From assembly GCA_046566065.1 (NCBI GenBank), contig JBKHXK010000004.1:26616-90615 (forward strand): a DNA stretch of 64,000 nucleotides, in the 5' to 3' direction. Source of the DNA: MB1-2 sp046566065. GTDB taxonomy: Bacteria; Actinomycetota; CADDZG01; WHSQ01. Position numbers and translations under genes: made by a program. Below the pieces are notes generated by a model that had not been told where the DNA came from, made no database searches, and saw nothing but the letters and a program-made list of their open reading frames with translations. This document shows, piece by piece, positions 43,682-51,745 of this stretch. Position 1 is the first letter of the stretch; every line of letters begins with the position of its first letter.

Positions 43682-44428
43682 TTACCCACGTGCCCCTCCG
43701 GCCGGCTTACGAGCCACCAGCAGGAACTCGGGATGTTCCAGATCGGGCTTGCGGCGGGCGTAGTCGGCGGGCGCGACCGACCACACGTGCTCCGGGACGA
43801 GGCCAACACCGATCGACAACAGCCTCAACTCCCGAGGCGTGTAGACGCCCGTCCAGAGATCCATCGGCTCTTCAGTGCCGGTTTCGTTCCTGATCGGGGC
43901 CAGTTCGTGCACCATCCCGTGGTCGGCATCGAAGTCAGCTTCGTCCCGCGGGTGGCGCGCCTCGAAGAGAGCGCTGAACGCGGACATGACCAGCTTCCCT
44001 CCCGGTCTCAGCGCCTCGGCCATCCGCTTCATGACGAGCGAGTCGTCGGCACCCATGAGCCCGAACCCCCCCTGACACAGCGAGATGACCGCGTCGAACT
44101 CGTCCTCGAAGGGCATCCGGCGAGCATCGACCTCGAAGAAGGAGGGCCGAACGCCGGCGGCGCGGGCAGCTTCCGCGGCAAGTTCCAAGAAACGCGAAGA
44201 CACATCAACCCCGGTGACGGAGAGTCCGGCTTGAGCCAGCCTGATCGCGTGACGGCCCGGTCCGCAACCGACGTCCAGCACCCGCGCTCCGCTAGGAAGC
44301 TTCAGAAGATCCAGGAGGAAACCGACCTCCTGGTCGCTGCCCTTCGTGAAGCTGTACCTCAGGTAGCTCTTGCCCAGACGTTCCGCCACCTCGGCGAAAT
44401 ATGGGGAGCCGGGGTGCGGCTTGGTCAC
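43682..44428 (-). CDS. SAM-dependent class I methyltransferase
   Basis: 248 residues. Motif I is VLDVGCGPGRHAIRLAQ, then VTGVDVSSRFLELAAEAA and FDAVISLCQGGFGLM. Substrate unknown. GTG at 44428 overlaps the cca stop (GTGA), so it is coupled to the CCA-adding enzyme; a role on RNA is possible but not shown. Confidence 0.85.
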   Translation of the reverse strand: MTKPHPGSPYFAEVAERLGKSYLRYSFTKGSDQEVGFLLDLLKLPSGARVLDVGCGPGRHAIRLAQAGLSVTGVDVSSRFLELAAEAARAAGVRPSFFEVDARRMPFEDEFDAVISLCQGGFGLMGADDSLVMKRMAEALRPGGKLVMSAFSALFEARHPRDEADFDADHGMVHELAPIRNETGTEEPMDLWTGVYTPRELRLLSIGVGLVPEHVWSVAPADYARRKPDLEHPEFLLVARKPAGGARG

Positions 44429-45870
44429 TCCTTCTTCTTCTTCTCTTTCGCAGGAACGCGTTCCCCCGCGGGCTCGATGCCCCGCGAGCGCGCCCACTCG
44501 TCCAGCTTGGCGTAGCCCTCTTCCTCGGACAGCACGCCATGTTCGATCCGCTGCTCTAGAAGGTAGCGCCAGGCCTCGCCGATCTCACGGCCGGGAGGTA
44601 CCCCGAGATAAGCGCCGATCTGGGTGCCGTCCAGCGGAGGCCGCATCTTGTGCAGTTCCTCTTCCGCCGCCAGAGCAGCGATCCTCTCCTCCAGCTCGTC
44701 CATGCGCTCCCGCAGTCGCTTGGCCTTATCCGCGCGCCTCGTGGTGCAGTCCGCTCGAACCAGGGTGTTCAGAGGCTCCAACAGGCGGCCCGCGTCGCGC
44801 ACGTAACGTCTCACGGCCGAGTCGCTCCATCCCAAGCGATAGGTATGGAACCGGTGATGAAGGAAGATGATGTCGCCGACGGCCTCGACGACGTCGTTCG
44901 GGAAGCGGAGCTCCTTCAACCGACGACGCGCCATCTTGGCGCCCTCCACCTCGTGATGATGGAAGGTGACACCTTCCGCATCGATCTTGCGCGTCTTCGG
45001 CTTTCCGATGTCATGCAACAACGCGGCCAGCCGCACGATCAGCTCGGGCGGGGTCTGCTCGACCACGGTCAGGGTGTGGCGGAAAACATCCTTGTGCTTG
45101 TGTACCGGGTCCTGTTCCAGCTTGAGCGCCCCCAGCTCCGGAAGGAACAGGTCCGTGATGCCGGACTCGTCGGCGAGACTTAGGGCCTTAGCCGGAGAGC
45201 GGCCGACGAGCAGGCGCGAGAGCTCATCCCGGATCCGCTCTGCCGAAACGGTTGCCAGCTTCGTCTTGGAGCGCGCGATGGACTCCATGACCTCAGGAGA
45301 GATGGCGAAGTCGAGCTGAGACGCGAACCTGAACGCACGCAACATGCGCAGGGGATCGTCCGAGAAGGATTCGTCGGGATCGATCGGCGTCCGCAGCACC
45401 TTCGCCTTCAGATCCTCGAGCCCACCGAAGGGGTCGATCGCCTCCTTCTCGGGGAGCTTCACCGCCATGGCGTTCACGGTGAAGTCGCGCCGGGACAGAT
45501 CCACGGCGATGTCAGATGCGAACTCGACGTCAGGATGCCGCGAGTCGGGCTGGTAGTGCTCGGTCCGGAAGGTCGTGATCTCCATGCGCACGCCATCGAT
45601 CTCGGCCCCCACCGTGCCGAACCTCATGCCCTGCAGCCAGACGGCCGAAGCCACGGGCTTCACCAGCGCGTGAGTCTCCTCCGGGGATGCATCCGTCGCG
45701 AAGTCGTAGTCGTAACCGCTGCGGCCGAGGAAGGCATCGCGGACCGTCCCGCCAACGAGGTACAGCGCATGCCCTTGCTCGCGGAAACGATCCGAGAGCT
45801 TCAGAACCGGAGAGCCGGAAGAGAGCAGCTCCGCGAGCGGAGCAGCCGTCACCGAGCGGGAGGTAGCCAC
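44425..45870 (-). CDS. cca: CCA-adding tRNA nucleotidyltransferase (with HD domain)
   Basis: 481 residues. Adds CCA to tRNA 3' ends. Class II nucleotidyltransferase core: ALYLVGGTVRDAFLG, metal-binding YDYDFATD, RRDFTVNAMAV and DPLRMLRAFRFASQLDF. An HD domain follows (LLHDIGKPKTRK). The basic tail is KEKKKKE. Mycobacterial PcnA has the same layout and lies near the murJ/oriC cluster as here. GTG at 45870. Needed here because tRNA-Gly has no encoded CCA. Confidence 0.94.
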   Translation of the reverse strand: MATSRSVTAAPLAELLSSGSPVLKLSDRFREQGHALYLVGGTVRDAFLGRSGYDYDFATDASPEETHALVKPVASAVWLQGMRFGTVGAEIDGVRMEITTFRTEHYQPDSRHPDVEFASDIAVDLSRRDFTVNAMAVKLPEKEAIDPFGGLEDLKAKVLRTPIDPDESFSDDPLRMLRAFRFASQLDFAISPEVMESIARSKTKLATVSAERIRDELSRLLVGRSPAKALSLADESGITDLFLPELGALKLEQDPVHKHKDVFRHTLTVVEQTPPELIVRLAALLHDIGKPKTRKIDAEGVTFHHHEVEGAKMARRRLKELRFPNDVVEAVGDIIFLHHRFHTYRLGWSDSAVRRYVRDAGRLLEPLNTLVRADCTTRRADKAKRLRERMDELEERIAALAAEEELHKMRPPLDGTQIGAYLGVPPGREIGEAWRYLLEQRIEHGVLSEEEGYAKLDEWARSRGIEPAGERVPAKEKKKKE

Positions 45871-45879
45871 CTCCTCACC

Positions 45880-46974
45880 CTATGAGACGGGCTGAAGCCC
45901 TTCCTGTTTGAGAGCGATCTCGAAGTCGTGCGGGTTCGTGGCCGCGTTCTTGGCGTCTTCCAGGTTGACCAACCCCGACCGGTACAGGCTTAGGAGCGCC
46001 TGGTCGAACGTCTGCATCCCATAGAAAGCCGACTCCTTGACGATGTCATGGATCTCGTGCGTCTTGTCCGGGTCGAGGATCAGATCGCGGATGCGGCCGT
46101 TCATCACGAGCACCTCGATCGCAGGTACGCGCCCCCGCCCGTCCTTCCGCGGGAGAAGCCGCTGCGACAGGATGCCCTTCAGAGACCCGGCCAGCGAGAC
46201 CCGGATCTGCTTCTGCTGGTGCGGCGGGAAGAAGTCGATGATGCGGTTGACGGTCTCCGTGACGTCCGTGGTGTGAAGCGTCGAGATGACGAGGTGGCCC
46301 GTCTCTGCCGCTTGCAACGCGGCCTTCACGGTCTCGGGGTCGCGGATCTCGCCCACGAAGATGACATCGGGGTCCTGACGCATCGCAGCTCGGAGAGCCG
46401 TCGCGAAGTTATTCGTGTCCAACCCGATCTCGCGCTGGTTCACGATCGCGGAGCGGTCCGGATGAAGGATCTCGATCGGGTCCTCGATCGTGAGGATGTG
46501 ACAGGAACGAGAGGCGTTGATGTGGTTGATCATGGCTCCGGTCGTCGTCGTCTTACCGGAGGACGTGGGGCCGGTGACCAGGAGCAGGCCGCGGTGCTCG
46601 TCGGCGAGGCTCCGGACCGCGGGCGGCAGGCCGAGTGTCTCGAAGGAAGGACTGCCGGGGAGCACGCGGCGGAGCGCCATCCCGACCGAGCCCCTCTGAC
46701 GGAAGACGTTCACGCGGAAGCGTCCCAAACCGGCGATCGAGTAGGCGAAGTCGACCTCTCCCACCTGCTTGAACCTCATCGCCTGCTCGTCGTTCATGAG
46801 CTCCATGGCCGCTCGCTCGCAATCAGCCGCAGACATGGCCGCGAAGTCGGTCTTCACGAGGTGACCGCTGATCCGGACGTAGGGGGGGCCTCCGGCCTTC
46901 ACGTGCAGGTCCGAGGCCTTCTTGTCCACGACGTAACGGAGGAACTCCTGGACGTCCATAGCGTTGCTGCTCAT
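45880..46974 (-). CDS. pilT: Type IV pilus retraction ATPase PilT
   Basis: 364 residues. N-terminal PAS-like domain (KKASDLHVKAGGPPYVRISG), Walker A GPTSSGKTTTTG, Asp box (HILTIEDPIEILH), Walker B (DVIFVGEIRDPETV), His box (TGHLVISTLHTTD) and a C-terminal AIRNLIRE-like region (NGRIRDLIL). A typical PilT. No pilin or PilB/C/M genes are visible here. ATG at 46974; ribosome binding site AGGAG about 13 bases upstream. Ends 10 bases before cca's start and is probably co-transcribed with it. Confidence 0.93.
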   Translation of the reverse strand: MSSNAMDVQEFLRYVVDKKASDLHVKAGGPPYVRISGHLVKTDFAAMSAADCERAAMELMNDEQAMRFKQVGEVDFAYSIAGLGRFRVNVFRQRGSVGMALRRVLPGSPSFETLGLPPAVRSLADEHRGLLLVTGPTSSGKTTTTGAMINHINASRSCHILTIEDPIEILHPDRSAIVNQREIGLDTNNFATALRAAMRQDPDVIFVGEIRDPETVKAALQAAETGHLVISTLHTTDVTETVNRIIDFFPPHQQKQIRVSLAGSLKGILSQRLLPRKDGRGRVPAIEVLVMNGRIRDLILDPDKTHEIHDIVKESAFYGMQTFDQALLSLYRSGLVNLEDAKNAATNPHDFEIALKQEGLQPVS

Positions 46975-47010
46975 GTTGTGTGCTTTCTCCTGATTCGGCG
47001 GGCGCTGTCT

Positions 47011-47039
47011 TCAATCGGCATCGGCACCCCTCCGATTGA
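47011..47039. repeat. Inverted repeat in the pilT leader
   Basis: TCAATCGG and CCGATTGA, perfect 8-base arms 13 bases apart, lie 37-65 bases before the pilT ATG. As RNA they form a hairpin in the pilT leader; as DNA they could be a regulator site. I compared it with c-di-GMP riboswitches and found no match. Confidence 0.45.
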
Positions 47040-47060
47040 CCCTGCGGACCAATCATCCCT

Positions 47061-47086
47061 GTTTTTACGTATCTAGCAAGGGGTAA
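47061..47086 (+). promoter_or_regulatory. SigB/SigF-type promoter of the KGG stress gene
   Basis: GTTT (47061-47064), 16 bases, then GGGTAA (47081-47086) matches the general stress promoter pattern GTTT-N14-17-GGGTA. A transcript would start near 47094 and include the GGGAGG ribosome binding site. Confidence 0.55.
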
Positions 47087-47131
47087 AGGTCCTGTAGCAG
47101 AGGGTGCCGCAGGTTACTCAGGGAGGCAGTG

Positions 47132-47365
47132 ATGGACCAATCACCAGAGACAGCACCGCACACAGCACCGCCTACGAACGAGAGCACCAAGATGTCCCGG
47201 GCCGAGGCCGGCCGCAAGGGGGGTCGTACGACCAAGCAGCGCTACGGCGAGGAGCATTTCGGGCGCATCGGGAAGATCGGCGGCAAGAAGGGCGGAGAGA
47301 CCACCAAGGAGCGCTACGGCTCCGAGTTCTACCAGAAGATCGGGCGCCTCGGCGGCTCCAAGTAG
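47132..47365 (+). CDS. KGG-repeat general stress protein (GsiB/Con-10 type)
   Basis: 77 residues, very hydrophilic, with repeats of the form KGG..T...YG..H(Y)...IG: AGRKGGRTTKQRYGEEHFGRIG, GKKGGETTKERYGSEFYQKIG and a final RLGGSK. Such proteins (B. subtilis GsiB) are disordered stress protectants controlled by SigB. ATG at 47132 is preferred to a GTG at 47129 (GGGAGG spacing). A strong terminator follows and a SigB-type promoter precedes, so it is a single-gene unit. Confidence 0.88.
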   Translation: MDQSPETAPHTAPPTNESTKMSRAEAGRKGGRTTKQRYGEEHFGRIGKIGGKKGGETTKERYGSEFYQKIGRLGGSK

Positions 47366-47404
47366 CGCCCCGCGGCCCTCGAGCCGCCCCCCAGAAACCA
47401 CCTG

Positions 47405-47438
47405 AAGGGCCCCGGTTTCCGAGAGAACCGGGGCCCTT
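47405..47438 (+). terminator. Rho-independent terminator after the KGG gene
   Basis: AAGGGCCCCGGTT and AACCGGGGCCCTT form a 13-bp perfect stem with an 8-base loop, followed by TTCTCT. It is 40 bases after the KGG stop and just before the DUF6049 promoter hexamer TATGCT (47443-47448), which ends 8 bases before the next ATG. Confidence 0.9.
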
Positions 47439-47456
47439 TCTCTATGCTGAGGCGAG

Positions 47457-49688
47457 ATGTCGGCCCCTCGCCACGCCCCCCGGCTCCTCTGCTGCGTGCT
47501 TGTACTGCTCGCGGCCGTCGTGGCGTCCCCGCGGCCCCTGGCGGCCCAGGAGCTCCCGGAGACCTACGTCGTCGACCTCATCGATCAACCGGTCTGGCAT
47601 CGACCCTCTGACCCCCTGGACCTCCGCATCGCCATCCGCAACAACGGCGAGGTCCCGATCGAGGGGTTCCTGCTCAGCCTGACAGCGCACCCCGTGGTCG
47701 GCACGCGCTCCGCGTTGCATCTGAGCTTCGAGGGCACCCCCGGGGCGGTGGCGAGCGCCCTCTCCGAGGAGCACGACCTCGAGATCGCCCCCGGCGACAA
47801 GGCCTCCGTGCTGATCGACGAACCGCTGTCGAGCCTCTCCTCGCTGGCCGGGATCTCGGAGGGCGGCGTATATCCGCTCACGATCACGGTCTCGGATCCG
47901 ACCGGGGTCGTTCAGTACGGCGAGGTGACCACCCCCCTGATCGTGTATCCGACGCCTCCCGAGGTCCCCTTGAACCTGGCCGTGGTCCTGCCCCTGAACG
48001 CACTGCCCAGCCGGGGGGCCGATGGCACCTTCCGGGACCCGACCGACCACGGGGGGATCCCGCTCGAGGAAGCGGTGGGAGCTGAGGGGTGGCTGACCGG
48101 CCTGATCGCGGCCCTCGAGGCCCAAGCCGGGGAGCTACCGCCGATCGAACGCCGGGTCCGGGTCAAGCCGCCTCGCCGCAAGGGCGACCGCGCTCGGGGG
48201 CCGCGCTTCCGGATGATCGAGGTGCCCCAGCGGGGCCTCCACCTGGGCCTGGCACCTACCCCCCGGCTCATCGAAGAACTGGCCGACGCCGCCGACGGCT
48301 ACCGCCGCGTCGCCGGCGATGGATCCCAGGCGGTCGCTGCGGACGAGCCGGTCGCGGCCGCGGCGCGAGATGCCCTCGACACCCTGCGCGACCTCCTTCA
48401 AGAGGAAGGGGTACAGCCCCTCCTAGTCCCCTATTCGTTCCCTGATCTGCCGGCTCTGGTGGAGCACGCCCCCGACCGCGTCGAGCTCGAGTTGGACGAG
48501 GGGGCCGAGGTGATCGAGTCCACACTAGGGGTCGGCCTGAGCCGAGAGTGGCTGTTCCCCCCCGCGGGACGTTTGGGAGCGCGGACACTGGACGAGATCC
48601 GCTTCCAGGATCCCGATACTGCGGAACACGTTCTCTTCCAGCCGGCGGCGTTCGCCACCGATCCGACCACGGCTCCGGTCGGCTGCCCGGTGGATTTCGC
48701 CTCGTTCACCTGCCCCGCGGCCGTGCGGACCTCGATGGGTCCCACCACCGGCCTCGTGTCCGATCAAGGGCTTCAGGATCGATTCGTCGAGATCGGGCAG
48801 AAGGGCGACGAGAGGCTGGACCTCCAGCGCTTCTTCGCGGAAACCGCCGCGATCCGCCAGGAGGTTCCCTCGGTTCCGGACAGGGTCGCTCACGTCACGG
48901 TGCCGTCCCTATGGCACGCGGCGCCTGGAATGTGGGACGTCCTGCTCGCCGGGCTCCGCGACGCTCCCTGGCTCACAACGGTGACGCCCGACGAAGCCGT
49001 TGCCCTGCGTGAGCCCGTGCCCCGCACCGACGCCTTCGTGACCGATCTGACTGCCCTGAGCATCGAGCCCGAGGAGACGTTCTTCGATCAGATCGGCGAA
49101 ACCACCGAGCTCGTCGAAGACTTCAGGCGCATGCAGCCTCCAGACCCACTGATCACCCGCCTGCGACGCAACACCCTGGTGGCCGAGAGCAGGTTGTGGT
49201 GGCCCAGCGCCGATCTCTTCGTGAACGGCGCCGCCTACCTGGCCGGAACCGAGGCTCAGGTAGAAGGCCAGGTCTCGAAGGTAACGATCGGTGGCCCGGC
49301 TCAGATCAACCTCACATCCCAAGAGGGCGAGATCCCACTGGTGGTCTCGAACGGCACGAACTTCCCCACGACGGTCAGGATCTCGGTGCGTTCCTTGCAA
49401 CCGGATCTCTCCTTGAACCCCCTGGAGCTAGAACCGCAGAGGATCAGCGCCCACGACGCGTTCCAGTTCACGGTCCAGGCGGCGTCTCGATCCAGCGGCA
49501 TCTTCCCCGTGGAAGTCACCGTCGAGACGCCCGAAGGTGAGCTCGAGATCGCAACGAAGCAGGTCACGGTTCGCTCGACCGAGTTCAACCGGGTCGCCCT
49601 CGCCGTCACGCTGGGGGCGTTCGCTTTCCTGGTTCTCTTCTATGTAGTGCGACTCGTGAAGAAACGTCGTCCGCAGGCCGTGGAGTGA
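47457..49688 (+). CDS. DUF6049 secreted, membrane-anchored protein
   Basis: 743 residues. Signal peptide (RLLCCVLVLLAAVVASPRPLAAQ), a large exported region with a beta-rich NNGEVPIEGFLLSLTAHP start, a middle region with no catalytic motif I know, a C-terminal Ig-like part (VVSNGTNFPTTVRISVRSL) and one membrane span near residues 712-735 with a KKRRP cytoplasmic end. Matches the actinobacterial DUF6049 protein located just before murJ (Rv3909 position). Probably involved in envelope assembly, inferred from context. The stop overlaps the murJ GTG (GTGA). Confidence 0.85.
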   Translation: MSAPRHAPRLLCCVLVLLAAVVASPRPLAAQELPETYVVDLIDQPVWHRPSDPLDLRIAIRNNGEVPIEGFLLSLTAHPVVGTRSALHLSFEGTPGAVASALSEEHDLEIAPGDKASVLIDEPLSSLSSLAGISEGGVYPLTITVSDPTGVVQYGEVTTPLIVYPTPPEVPLNLAVVLPLNALPSRGADGTFRDPTDHGGIPLEEAVGAEGWLTGLIAALEAQAGELPPIERRVRVKPPRRKGDRARGPRFRMIEVPQRGLHLGLAPTPRLIEELADAADGYRRVAGDGSQAVAADEPVAAAARDALDTLRDLLQEEGVQPLLVPYSFPDLPALVEHAPDRVELELDEGAEVIESTLGVGLSREWLFPPAGRLGARTLDEIRFQDPDTAEHVLFQPAAFATDPTTAPVGCPVDFASFTCPAAVRTSMGPTTGLVSDQGLQDRFVEIGQKGDERLDLQRFFAETAAIRQEVPSVPDRVAHVTVPSLWHAAPGMWDVLLAGLRDAPWLTTVTPDEAVALREPVPRTDAFVTDLTALSIEPEETFFDQIGETTELVEDFRRMQPPDPLITRLRRNTLVAESRLWWPSADLFVNGAAYLAGTEAQVEGQVSKVTIGGPAQINLTSQEGEIPLVVSNGTNFPTTVRISVRSLQPDLSLNPLELEPQRISAHDAFQFTVQAASRSSGIFPVEVTVETPEGELEIATKQVTVRSTEFNRVALAVTLGAFAFLVLFYVVRLVKKRRPQAVE

Positions 49689-51286
49689 GCACGCTCGCAC
49701 GAGCGACCGCGCTCATGTCGATGGGCACGGTCCTCTCGCGCATAACCGGGCTGATGCGGCTCGCCGCCATAGCCGCGGCCCTCGGGGTCGTGGAGTCCGG
49801 GCGGCTGGCGGACACGTACAACATCGGCAACACCGCTCCGAACATCATCTATGAGCTCGTGCTGGGCGGGGTCCTCACGTCGGTCTTCGTCCCCGTGTTC
49901 GTCGAGTTGCTGGAGAAGGAAGGCAAAGAACGCGCTTGGCAGGTCGCGAGCGCTCTGATCAATCTCTCGCTGGTAGTGCTCGTGGCGATCGCCACGCTCG
50001 GGATCCTGGCCGCCCCCTTGATAGCGAAGTTCTACGCGGTTCGGCTCGACGGTGCCGAAGCGGCGCGCCAGGTTGAGGTCCTGACGTTCCTCTTGAGGCT
50101 GTTCATCCCACAGATCGTGTTCTACGGGCTCGCCGCTCTGACAGCCGGCTTGCTGAACGCACACAAACGCTTCGGGGCGCCCATGTACACACCGATCCTC
50201 AACAACCTTGCGGTCATCGGTGTGTTCGTCGCGTTCCATCAGGTGTACGGAGACATCGAGAACCTAGGGGCGGTTACATCGGAGCAGCTCTGGGTGATCG
50301 GGCTGGGCACCACAGCAGGGGTGGTGCTGATGGCGGTCGCCCAGATCCCCTTCCTGCGCGGGCTGGGAGCCTATAGACCCACCTTGTCGGCGAACCACCC
50401 CTCGTTGAGGAAACTGGCGCGCCTATCGGTCTTCGTCATCGGTTACGTGGCGACGAATCAAATCGGCTACCTGATCGTGCAGTGGCTGGCCAACGAACAG
50501 ACCGGCGGTTACACCGCCTACGTCAACGCATTCACGTTCTTCATGCTGCCCCACGGCCTCTTCGCGGTGTCCGTGATCACGGCCCTCCTCCCCGGCATGA
50601 GCAGGCACGCCGTTAACGCTCGCTGGGACGAATTCACCGAGCACCTCTCGACCGGTATCCGAACCACCTTCCTGCTCGTCCTTCCCGCTGCGGTCGGCTA
50701 TCTCGTCCTTGGTGAGCCGGTCGTGCGGTTGCTTCTGGAGCGCGGGGTGATGACCAGGGTTTCCACCGATCTGATCGCGGATGTCCTTCGGATGTTCGTG
50801 ATCGGCTTGGTCCCCTTCTCGATCTTCCAGCTCTTCCTCCGCGCCTTCTACGCCCTCCAGGACAGCAAGACCCCGTTCCAGATCAACGTCGTCGCGGTCA
50901 CGTTCAACACGGCCGTCAACGTCCCCCTGTTCCTTTGGATCGGAGTGAAGGGACTGGCTCTCGGCCATGCGCTCTCTTACATGCTCGGGGTTCTCCTCCA
51001 AGCACGTGCGCTGAAAAGGCGCATCGGCAGGCTCGATGGTGCTCGGATATCCAGGAGCCTCGCCAAGATCTCTGCGGCGGCGCTAGCGATGGGCGGCGTG
51101 GTCTGGCTCTGCGCCCAGGGCGTAGAGCGATGGTTGAGGCCGGAGACCTTCCCCGAACAGACCCTAGCGCTGGCGATCCCGGTCGTCCTGGGAGCGGCGG
51201 TGTACGGGTGGCTGGCCCTGCTGTTGGGCGTCGAGGAGCTCGCTTCGGTCAAGCGGATCATCAGCCGTAGGTCCGAGAAACGCTGA
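49685..51286 (+). CDS. murJ: Lipid II flippase MurJ
   Basis: 533 residues, about 14 membrane spans. Moves lipid II across the membrane for peptidoglycan synthesis. MSMGTVLSRITGLMRLAAIAAALG, ADTYNIGNTAPNIIYELVLGGVL and LLNAHKRFGAPMYTPILNNL are MurJ/MviN signatures. GTG start overlaps the DUF6049 stop. Unlike mycobacterial MviN, no kinase-like domain is fused at the C-terminus; a kinase is encoded separately downstream. Confidence 0.95.
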   Translation: MSTLARATALMSMGTVLSRITGLMRLAAIAAALGVVESGRLADTYNIGNTAPNIIYELVLGGVLTSVFVPVFVELLEKEGKERAWQVASALINLSLVVLVAIATLGILAAPLIAKFYAVRLDGAEAARQVEVLTFLLRLFIPQIVFYGLAALTAGLLNAHKRFGAPMYTPILNNLAVIGVFVAFHQVYGDIENLGAVTSEQLWVIGLGTTAGVVLMAVAQIPFLRGLGAYRPTLSANHPSLRKLARLSVFVIGYVATNQIGYLIVQWLANEQTGGYTAYVNAFTFFMLPHGLFAVSVITALLPGMSRHAVNARWDEFTEHLSTGIRTTFLLVLPAAVGYLVLGEPVVRLLLERGVMTRVSTDLIADVLRMFVIGLVPFSIFQLFLRAFYALQDSKTPFQINVVAVTFNTAVNVPLFLWIGVKGLALGHALSYMLGVLLQARALKRRIGRLDGARISRSLAKISAAALAMGGVVWLCAQGVERWLRPETFPEQTLALAIPVVLGAAVYGWLALLLGVEELASVKRIISRRSEKR

Positions 51287-51304
51287 GCGCCGCCACTCTC
51301 CTGC

Positions 51305-51310
51305 GATAAT
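51305..51310 (+). promoter_or_regulatory. -10 element of the 51317 gene (leaderless)
   Basis: GATAAT ends exactly 6 bases before the ATG at 51317; no ribosome binding site is present. Confidence 0.5.
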
Positions 51311-51316
51311 CGCCCG

Positions 51317-51730
51317 ATGATCATCCGAGACGAGCGCGGCATCATCGCGGACTGGCTCGTCAAGGTAGTCCTCGGCATCGCTATCTTCGGTGTGATCGGC
51401 TACGACGCCGGGTCCATCGCCGTGAACTACTTCACCCTCGATTCCGCCGCCAACGACGTGGCCATCGCGGTCTCGACCGAGGTCGGCACGTCATCGTCGG
51501 CCCGCAACTACACCCCGGACGAGATCTTCCGGATGGCCAAGGCCGAGGTCGAAGCCGAGGACGGGGGCGTGGCGAACGCGAGGGTCCTGAGACAGGGGAC
51601 GGGGGTCTCGCCCGAAGGGATCGTCCATATCCGCCTCACGCGGGTGGCCGACAGCTTGATCGTCAAGCGGATCGGCGCGATCAAGAAGTGGGCCCGCGCC
51701 ACCGCGGACGGTCAAGCCGGCACCACCTAG
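51317..51730 (+). CDS. Small single-span membrane protein
   Basis: 137 residues. One membrane span at about residues 14-36, then an exported or peripheral domain of about 100 residues (YFTLDSAANDVAIAVSTEVG, YTPDEIFRMAKAEVEAEDGGV, ADSLIVKRIGAIKKW). The arrangement recalls TadE/pilus-assembly-like small proteins, but I cannot name it. It lies between murJ and the kinase, 15 bases before the latter, and may share its transcript. Confidence 0.55.
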   Translation: MIIRDERGIIADWLVKVVLGIAIFGVIGYDAGSIAVNYFTLDSAANDVAIAVSTEVGTSSSARNYTPDEIFRMAKAEVEAEDGGVANARVLRQGTGVSPEGIVHIRLTRVADSLIVKRIGAIKKWARATADGQAGTT

Positions 51731-51745
51731 CGGATCCCTTTCCGC

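Noticed and set aside
46975..47060. c-di-GMP riboswitch in the pilT leader
   Set aside because: Context was suggestive, but the conserved bases of GEMM-I/II (such as the GGACGCAAAGCC-like and tetraloop-receptor parts) are not there on either strand.
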